Source: an uncultured Planctomycetaceae bacterium
GTDB taxonomy: Bacteria; Planctomycetota; Planctomycetia; Planctomycetales; Planctomycetaceae
Reading direction: 5' to 3'
Assembly: GCA_903823545.1 (NCBI GenBank)
Contig: CAIJTL010000018.1
Span: 1-10,372, forward strand
Length of the DNA stretch: 10,372 nucleotides
Shown: positions 5,580-10,372 of the stretch, piece after piece
How positions within the stretch are numbered: the first letter of the stretch is position 1
How the letters are laid out: the number at the start of each line of letters is the position of its first letter
Program-made: the position numbers and the translations under genes
The notes under the pieces: generated by a model
Told to the model about the DNA's origin: nothing
Databases searched by the model: none
What the model saw: the letters and a program-made list of their open reading frames with translations, nothing else

Positions 5580-7886
5580 ATGCCATCCTGGCTGCTGCAA
5601 TACTTTTTGAATCCGACCTTCGTGCTCGCTGGCACGGCTCTCGTCGCGTCGCCCATCGTCATTCATTTGATCAATCGGTTGCGATATCGTCGGGTTCGAT
5701 TTGCGGCGATGGAGTTCTTGCTCGCCAGTCAGCAACGCAACCGGAAGCGAGTGTTGCTAGAGCAACTGATCTTGTTGCTTCTGCGAATTCTGTTAGTGCT
5801 GGGACTGATGTTGCTGATTGCTCGATTGATCCTCGATCCGAGCCAGTTGTCGGTGTTTCGCGGAGCACGCTCGCATCACATGGTGTTGCTCGATGACAGC
5901 GGATCAATGCGTGATCGAGCGGGTGACACGACGGCGTTTGGTGAAGCAATCTCTGTCGTCAAGAAGCTGGTGGCGGAAGGATCGCGACGCCCAGGGACTC
6001 AGGTCTTTACTTTGGTCCTGTTGTCGCACCCCGAACAGCCGCTGTTTTCCCAACGAGACGTCAACGATTCTTTATTGGCGGAATTGGACACCAAGCTGGA
6101 AAACCTGCGATGCTCACACCAAACATTGTCGTTAATCGATGGACTGAATGCCGCGAAGACGCTTTTTGGTGACAAAGAAGAACGCGGTTCGATGAAGCAC
6201 TTGCACGTGCTCTCTGATTTTCGACAGCGAGATTGGCAGGACCAAAAGGCATTATCCGGTGCCGCAGAAGCGTTGGTCAGTTCTGGCGTGACGCTGAACT
6301 TTGCCAAGACAGTCGAGCTACGCCACCCAAATCTGGCAGTCACGGACTTATCTGGTGATCTGCAAATCGCAGCGGCAGGAGTGCCCGTGAGACTGCGAGT
6401 CACTGCCAAAAACTTCGGCGAGCAAGCGGCATCCGATGTCCGGCTTTCGGTTCATCAAGACAATCAAAAGCTTCCATTAACGCTGACTTTCGACAAGATC
6501 GAGGCAAGTGAGTCAGTCGAGCGCGAATTCGATTTGGTCTTTGATACACCCAAGAAACACGACGTGCGAGTCAGCCTCGAAGGAGATTCGTTGTCCGAAG
6601 ACAATTCGCGATTGTTATCGCTGGAGGCTTCGGCGATTCACAAGGTGTTGATCATTGATGGTGATCCGGCTGCCGACGAAGGTTCGTATGTCGTCGATGC
6701 TCTTGCGGCGGACCCACGGATCACTGGCTTCGCCCCACAGATTGAGACGGTCGATTATTTACGTCGGCGTCCGATTGATGAATTTCAAGCGGTCTATTTG
6801 CTGAATGTCTCTGATCTCCCAGCGGACGCGGTCGCCCCATTGGAGAAGTATGTGGCGGCTGGCGGAGGGCTCGCGTGGTTCGTCGGCGGGAGCGTTAAAC
6901 CTGCTTTCTACAACGAGTCACTTTTCAAAGAGGGGCATGGACTCTTTCCTGTGCCGCTTGAAGCTGCTCCACGTGACTTACCAATCGTCGAAGACTCTGG
7001 CCCTGATCTCATTCTTTCTACGCATCCGATCTTTCGAGTCTTTGAAGGGCAAGAAAACCCGTATCTCGATGTGACTCGCGTGGCCAAGTTTTTCCCGGTC
7101 GCTGCGAGTTGGAATCGAGATGATCAAGCTCGTGGCGACGAGGTGCAAACGATTGCATCGCTCCGCAACCGGCAGCCGCTGATGTTTCACCATCGGTTCG
7201 GAAAAGGGCACATTGTGACGTGCCTGACGACGTGTGGTCCGACGTGGAACAACTGGGCGAAGTACGCGAGCTATGTAGTTCTTCAATTGGAATTGCAAAA
7301 GCACATCGCTCGGAGCGATCGTCAACTCGAACGTCGCATTACGGGGGAACCGATTGAACTGGCGCTCGATCCCAGTGAGTTCACCGATCAAGTGGATATC
7401 GTCGCTCCCGATCCGGCAGGTGAGCGTGTGGTTCGATTGCAAGCGGCCCCCGATGCAGGAGGTGCTAAGGAGGAAATTAAAAACTCGAAACCAGAAACTC
7501 GAAACTCGAATAGTGAAGGCGAGTCAAGTTCTCAGACCGTCGATTCAAAATCTCCTTCCCTTCGACTAACGGCCACATTCCGTGACACTGACTTGCCGGG
7601 GATTTACCGAGTTCGACTGGTCGATTTGAATCAAGTCCCATTCGAGCGATGGATTACCTACAACTTTCCCATTGAAGAAAGTGACTTGGCGTTGGCCAGT
7701 ACGGAACTAATTCGGAAACAACTGGGCGACAAAGTTCGAGTCACGATTCAAGCACCGGGACAGTTCTCTTGGATCGCTGGCCGAGATATCGGACACGAAA
7801 TTCGAGACTGGCTGTTGATTTTGCTCGGTGTCATCCTCGTTGGCGAACAGTTTCTGGCGTATCGCTTAAGCTATCACCGCAGGTGA
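5580..7886 (+). CDS. BatA-like membrane protein with vWA domain
   Basis: A 768-residue membrane protein of the BatA / aerotolerance-regulator-like type. The N-terminus 'FLNPTFVLAGTALVASPIVIHLINR' (9-33) followed by 'RRVRFAAMEFLLASQQRNRKR' (37-57) is the conserved N-terminal BatA domain, with a second hydrophobic helix at about 61-83. A vWA domain follows at about 100-245, with MIDAS DDSGS (D105, S107, S109) and 'HVLSDFR' (209-215). About 250-345 looks like a beta-sandwich resembling CARDB or invasin-type domains ('LRVTAKNFGEQAASDVRLSV'). About 353-560 resembles a GATase1-like/Rossmann domain ('HKVLIIDGDP', 'YVAAGGGLAWFVGG') without an obvious catalytic Cys-His-Glu set. A low-complexity linker (about 625-660) precedes a last beta domain and a C-terminal helix (743-762). 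The start at 5580 gives the canonical N-terminus but has no Shine-Dalgarno sequence. By analogy it is an inner-membrane vWA partner of the MoxR ATPase, with most of its mass outside the cytoplasm. A terminator-like hairpin lies 67 bases upstream. Confidence 0.93.
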   Translation: MPSWLLQYFLNPTFVLAGTALVASPIVIHLINRLRYRRVRFAAMEFLLASQQRNRKRVLLEQLILLLLRILLVLGLMLLIARLILDPSQLSVFRGARSHHMVLLDDSGSMRDRAGDTTAFGEAISVVKKLVAEGSRRPGTQVFTLVLLSHPEQPLFSQRDVNDSLLAELDTKLENLRCSHQTLSLIDGLNAAKTLFGDKEERGSMKHLHVLSDFRQRDWQDQKALSGAAEALVSSGVTLNFAKTVELRHPNLAVTDLSGDLQIAAAGVPVRLRVTAKNFGEQAASDVRLSVHQDNQKLPLTLTFDKIEASESVEREFDLVFDTPKKHDVRVSLEGDSLSEDNSRLLSLEASAIHKVLIIDGDPAADEGSYVVDALAADPRITGFAPQIETVDYLRRRPIDEFQAVYLLNVSDLPADAVAPLEKYVAAGGGLAWFVGGSVKPAFYNESLFKEGHGLFPVPLEAAPRDLPIVEDSGPDLILSTHPIFRVFEGQENPYLDVTRVAKFFPVAASWNRDDQARGDEVQTIASLRNRQPLMFHHRFGKGHIVTCLTTCGPTWNNWAKYASYVVLQLELQKHIARSDRQLERRITGEPIELALDPSEFTDQVDIVAPDPAGERVVRLQAAPDAGGAKEEIKNSKPETRNSNSEGESSSQTVDSKSPSLRLTATFRDTDLPGIYRVRLVDLNQVPFERWITYNFPIEESDLALASTELIRKQLGDKVRVTIQAPGQFSWIAGRDIGHEIRDWLLILLGVILVGEQFLAYRLSYHRR
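7481..7510 (+). repeat. CTCGAA-type short repeat inside the BatA-like gene
   Basis: AAACTCGAA occurs three times (7481-7489, 7495-7503, 7502-7510), the last two overlapping. The unit encodes the N-S-K / T-R-N-S-N low-complexity residues (about 634-645) of the linker between the GATase-like and last domains. It is the same repeat type as the intergenic stretch at 5544-5575, read from the other strand, sharing the ten-base GAAACTCGAA. Confidence 0.6.
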
Positions 7887-8029
7887 CCATTTGCCGATGT
7901 GCCGCATTGCACTGCGTGTTGCCTCACGCGAAGAACTTAAGGTGGTCTGTCGCTCCGCAAGACTCGCTTTTGCCGATACGATGCCGCTGCAATTCTGACT
8001 TCGCACTCTGAAGAGGTTCACACATCAAA
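7887..8029 (+). other. Intergenic stretch before aroDE
   Basis: These 143 bases hold no credible gene and no terminator-like hairpin with a T-tract. They presumably contain the promoter of the aro genes, but no clear -35/-10 pair is visible. AGAGG at 8012-8016 is a poor, distant (13 bases) candidate ribosome binding site for aroDE. Confidence 0.4.
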
Positions 8030-9526
8030 ATGATTTGTGTCAGCATAGGCCGAACGCGCCACAAGATGATGATTCTGGAGCATCAAAACTTAGCCCAACG
8101 CGGAGCTGAGTTGGTGGAACTCCGGTTGGATTACTTGAGCCACCTTCCAGATCTGGCAAGGCTCATTAAGGATCGTCCAACTCCGGTGATCGTGACGATT
8201 CGTCGTGGCGAAGATAAAGGACGCTGGCGTGGTGACGAGCAGCAACGGCAGACGCTGCTCCGCCAAGCGATCGTGCAAGGAGTTGAGTACGTCGATCTGG
8301 AGATGGACGTCGCGGCGCAGATTCGACGATACGGTCCAACCAAACGAATTATCAGCTATCACAACTTCAATGAAACGCCGCCTGACTTGGCTGAGATCCA
8401 CGCTCAGATGGCGAAGCTTGATCCGGACATCATCAAGATCGTGACGATGGCGAATGCTCCGTGCGACATGGTCCGCATGTTGAAGCTCGTCAAACAAAGC
8501 AGCATTCCGACTGCGGGCTTTTGTATGGGTGAATTAGGGATGGCCAGCCGTGTTCTTTGCGGTAAGTACGGCAGTCCGCTGACGTATTCGACCTTCAGTA
8601 AAGATCGTGAATTGGCTCCCGGGCAGTTGTCGTTTGACGAGATGAAAGATCTCTATCGATACGACAAGATCAATGCCGACACGCAGGTGTTTGGAGTGCT
8701 CGGCGATCCACTGGCCCATAGCCTCAGTCCACTGATTCATAATTCCGCGTTCGAGCATCTTGGTTTGAATGCGGTCTATGTTCCGTTTCGTGTCCCCAAA
8801 GACAAATTGCAAACGACGCTGCGTGAATTTGAGTCGCTCGATATTCGCGGCTTCAGCGTGACGATCCCGCATAAAGAAGAGGTCCTTCAGACGGCGCCGA
8901 TCGTCGACGAATCGGTGCAATCAATCGGTGCCGCGAACACTTTGTGGCGTGACGCCGGAGGAGATTGGCGTGCGACAAACACCGACTATCTCGCGGCCCT
9001 AGAATCAATGTCGCTTGGATTGGGCGAAGACCCTGATCATCACTTCGTGCTCGCCGGCCGCAAGGTATTAATGCTCGGTGCCGGAGGCGTTGCGAAGGCG
9101 ATTGGCGCAGGCGTTGTGAAAAATGGTGGCATCTTGGTGATTGCTAGCCGCAGCCACTCCAGAGCCAAAGAACTTGCTGAGCGGCTCGGATGTCAGCATA
9201 TCTTGTGGGAGAACCGAGGGGCTCAGTACGCAGACATTTTGGTGAACTGCACGCCGGTCGGAATGCATCCGAATGTCGAAGAGACTCCGTTCGCTGATAA
9301 CTGGATGCGTGAAGGGATGCTTGTTTTCGACACCATCTACAATCCAGAAAACACGATGTTGCTCAAGCAAGCGAAACAGCGAGATTGCCGAACGGTGTCG
9401 GGCATGGAAATGTTTATCCGACAAGCTGCCGCGCAATTCGTCTTATTTACCGGACAGCCCGCCCCGATCGAGCATATGCGAGAGGTGCTGCGACGTGAGC
9501 TTTCGCCCGTGAAACTGAATCCGTAA
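8030..9526 (+). CDS. aroDE: Bifunctional 3-dehydroquinate dehydratase / shikimate dehydrogenase
   Basis: A 498-residue cytoplasmic fusion of two consecutive shikimate-pathway enzymes. The first half (about 1-215) is a type I dehydroquinase: ELRLD (30-34) with E30, R32 and D34 for substrate binding, the catalytic histidine in SYHNF (H111), the Schiff-base lysine in DIIKIV (K136), and MASRV (R174). The second half (about 218-490) is a shikimate dehydrogenase: GDPLAHSLSP (225-234) for substrate binding, catalytic K282 in TIPHKEE, N303 and D318 in the AANTL and NTDY motifs, the NADP-binding GAGGVA (350-355) with ASRS (372-375), NCTPVGMHP (407-415) and GMEMFIRQA (458-466). All catalytic residues I looked for are present. 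It converts 3-dehydroquinate to 3-dehydroshikimate and then, with NADPH, to shikimate. The fusion is known in Chlamydiae, Planctomycetes and plants, which supports the taxonomic reading. The ATG at 8030 begins directly at the first beta strand (ICVSI). aroK follows 115 bases later. Confidence 0.96.
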   Translation: MICVSIGRTRHKMMILEHQNLAQRGAELVELRLDYLSHLPDLARLIKDRPTPVIVTIRRGEDKGRWRGDEQQRQTLLRQAIVQGVEYVDLEMDVAAQIRRYGPTKRIISYHNFNETPPDLAEIHAQMAKLDPDIIKIVTMANAPCDMVRMLKLVKQSSIPTAGFCMGELGMASRVLCGKYGSPLTYSTFSKDRELAPGQLSFDEMKDLYRYDKINADTQVFGVLGDPLAHSLSPLIHNSAFEHLGLNAVYVPFRVPKDKLQTTLREFESLDIRGFSVTIPHKEEVLQTAPIVDESVQSIGAANTLWRDAGGDWRATNTDYLAALESMSLGLGEDPDHHFVLAGRKVLMLGAGGVAKAIGAGVVKNGGILVIASRSHSRAKELAERLGCQHILWENRGAQYADILVNCTPVGMHPNVEETPFADNWMREGMLVFDTIYNPENTMLLKQAKQRDCRTVSGMEMFIRQAAAQFVLFTGQPAPIEHMREVLRRELSPVKLNP

Positions 9527-9559
9527 TTCGACAAGGGATGTCTTTGGCGTGATGGTCGG

Positions 9560-9576
9560 CGTCATGAATCATGACG
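9560..9576. promoter_or_regulatory. Near-perfect palindrome between aroDE and aroK
   Basis: CGTCATGA (9560-9567) and TCATGACG (9569-9576) are exact reverse complements around one central A. The shape fits a binding site for a dimeric regulator; as RNA it would form a 6-7 bp stem with a tiny loop. No T-tract follows. It lies in the 115-base gap before aroK and is one of two palindromes there. Confidence 0.45.
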
Positions 9577-9615
9577 TAGTACGTTACGACAACATCTCGC
9601 AAAACCAGAATCTCC

Positions 9616-9636
9616 CTCAATTGAGAGAATACTCAA
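9616..9636 (+). promoter_or_regulatory. Overlapping inverted repeats directly upstream of aroK
   Basis: CTCAA (9616-9620), TTGAG (9621-9625) and CTCAA (9632-9636) allow the middle segment to pair either with the first copy (a perfect 10-base palindrome, strongest as DNA) or with the second (an RNA hairpin with a 6-base loop). The hairpin would end 5 bases before the aroK ATG and cover its ribosome-binding region, so a translational effect is conceivable. Confidence 0.35.
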
Positions 9637-9641
9637 CCCCA

Positions 9642-10217
9642 ATGGTCATCACGTTGATTGGCTACCGAGGAACCGGCAAGAGCACACTCGCTGCTCCGTT
9701 GGCTCAGCGTTTGGGGTGGTGTTGGATAGACGCTGATGTCGAGCTTGAACGCCGAGCCGGTCGCACGATCAAGCAGATTTTTGAGACTGATGGTGAGCCG
9801 GAGTTTCGCCGGCTCGAACGCGAGTTGATTGCGGAGTTGTTGCAACAAGATCGATTGGTTGTTGCCGCTGGCGGTGGTGCGATCCTCAATGAAGCGACTC
9901 GTAACGATTTAAAGACATCCGGCCCAGTGATCTGGCTGCAAGCGTCGGCCGATGTTGTTGAACGACGACTTGCGACGGACCCGACCACCGGCCAACGACG
10001 ACCGAATCTCACCGCATCGGGTGGTCGAGACGAGATCGAACGCTTATTGAAGATCCGCGAACCGCTATATCGCGAGTGTTCGACAATCGTCGTTGAGGCC
10101 GACACCGCTGATCCAGGGCAACTCGTTGATGTGGTGTTTGCACAACTACAAGACCAACTGCCTCCGGAAATCCGTGATAACGAAAACGCAGAGCAGATCA
10201 GTGGGAGGCCACAGTGA
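9642..10217 (+). CDS. aroK: Shikimate kinase
   Basis: A 191-residue cytoplasmic P-loop kinase that phosphorylates shikimate with ATP to shikimate 3-phosphate, the step after aroDE. Motifs: Walker A GYRGTGKST (7-15), the shikimate-binding DADVE (30-34) with D32, the arginine of EFRRLE (R56/R57), the glycine cluster AAGGGA (75-80), the LID-region RRPNL (119-123) and the late REPLYRE (139-145). The catalytic set is intact. The ATG at 9642 is chosen because the beta strand VITLIGY follows at once, as in relatives. The frame is open back to a GTG at 9549, but those 31 extra codons look nothing like a shikimate kinase and cover two palindromes. The length is slightly above the usual 165-180 because of a polar tail (about 171-191). 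No good Shine-Dalgarno is near 9642. Its TGA overlaps the GTG start of the next gene (GTGA). Confidence 0.95.
   Translation: MVITLIGYRGTGKSTLAAPLAQRLGWCWIDADVELERRAGRTIKQIFETDGEPEFRRLERELIAELLQQDRLVVAAGGGAILNEATRNDLKTSGPVIWLQASADVVERRLATDPTTGQRRPNLTASGGRDEIERLLKIREPLYRECSTIVVEADTADPGQLVDVVFAQLQDQLPPEIRDNENAEQISGRPQ
10203..10208 (+). promoter_or_regulatory. Ribosome binding site of the prepilin peptidase gene
   Basis: GGGAGG lies 5 bases before the GTG at 10214, inside the last codons of aroK. It supports a GTG start with a 4-base GTGA overlap and translational coupling of the two genes. Confidence 0.65.
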
Positions 10218-10372
10218 TTCCCTACGATCTTCCTCCTCTGTTCATGGCAGTTTGGCTGTTTATCTATGGAGCGGCGCTCGGCAGCTTCTTGACAGTCTGC
10301 GTTCACCGCTTGCCACCACATGAAAGCGTTTGGGCGGCGTGGCGATCCCTGGGAGACGGACCGTCGCATTGC
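10214..10372 (+). CDS. Type IV prepilin peptidase (A24 family), N-terminal part
   Basis: The first 53 codons of a gene that runs off the right edge. After a short lead, a hydrophobic helix ends in GAALGSFLTVCVHRLPPHES (about 20-39), matching the 'GSFLNV-x-x-x-RLP-x-x-x-S' signature at the start of bacterial prepilin peptidases (PilD/GspO/PulO). The final 'PSHC' fits the first cysteine of the usual CxxC...CxxC zinc-binding loop. These inner-membrane aspartic proteases cleave and often N-methylate type IV pilin-like precursors; the two catalytic aspartates lie beyond the window. The GTG start overlaps the aroK stop (GTGA) and has a good GGGAGG site. The coupling to aroK need not mean a shared function. 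His-10xx variants are common, but here V-H-R-L-P replaces the more usual I-Y/W-R-L-P. Confidence 0.85.
   Translation, partial: MIPYDLPPLFMAVWLFIYGAALGSFLTVCVHRLPPHESVWAAWRSLGDGPSHC

Noticed and set aside
5465..5896. 143-codon + frame overlapping the start of the BatA-like gene
   Set aside because: It runs through the terminator-like hairpin and the conserved BatA N-terminus in another frame; no domain or ribosome binding site.
5580..7886. Catalytic glutamine amidotransferase activity in the BatA-like protein
   Set aside because: The GATase1-like region shows the fold-like strands but no clear catalytic cysteine after a G-x-C-x-G elbow, so only a structural resemblance is claimed.
9549..9641. 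N-terminal extension of aroK from the GTG at 9549
   Set aside because: The 31 extra residues do not resemble any shikimate kinase, and the ATG at 9642 places the first beta strand and P-loop at the usual distance.
9704..10369. Long - strand open frame (221 codons) opposite aroK
   Set aside because: Serine- and arginine-rich shadow translation over a clear shikimate kinase and prepilin peptidase start.

Overview
The window looks like chromosomal DNA of a planctomycete (PVC group) of moderate GC content. Four things point that way: a sulfatase end at the left edge, a MoxR / DUF58 / BatA-like cluster of the planctomycete type, a fused type I 3-dehydroquinate dehydratase-shikimate dehydrogenase (a fusion known in Chlamydiae, Planctomycetes and plants), and frequent weak Shine-Dalgarno sequences. 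Genus and species cannot be read from the sequence alone. Every gene I support lies on the + strand.

Layout. Positions 1-459 hold the C-terminal end of a sulfatase. A 222-bp leader with a long inverted repeat comes next. The block from 682 to 7886 is a MoxR/von Willebrand-A cluster: a MoxR AAA+ ATPase (682-1740); a two-gene cassette of a zeta-toxin-like kinase (1784-2362) and a 75-residue partner (2359-2586); an internally duplicated four-helix membrane protein (2615-3862); a DUF58 protein with a MIDAS motif (3859-4758); a small membrane protein with a histidine-rich tail (4980-5468); and a 768-residue BatA-like membrane protein with a vWA domain (5580-7886). A hairpin plus T-tract that looks like a Rho-independent terminator separates the last two. 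The third block, 8030 to the right edge, is aroDE, aroK and the start of a type IV prepilin peptidase gene.

How they may work together. In related clusters MoxR is thought to act as a chaperone-like ATPase on vWA partners; here the partners would be the DUF58 protein and the BatA-like protein, with the two membrane proteins as possible envelope components. The zeta-like pair fits a self-contained toxin-antitoxin-like cassette placed inside this cluster; its strong ribosome binding site and ATGA coupling set it apart from its neighbours. aroDE and aroK supply three consecutive shikimate-pathway steps (dehydroquinate to shikimate 3-phosphate). The prepilin peptidase is coupled to aroK by a GTGA overlap.

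The DNA also holds several near-perfect palindromes (2597-2610, 3369-3390, 5485-5506, 9560-9576, 9616-9625) and a CTCGAA-type short repeat that occurs once in an intergenic stretch and once inside the BatA-like gene. No tRNA, rRNA, CRISPR array, insertion sequence or replication origin was seen, and no gene-free stretch exceeds 300 bases.
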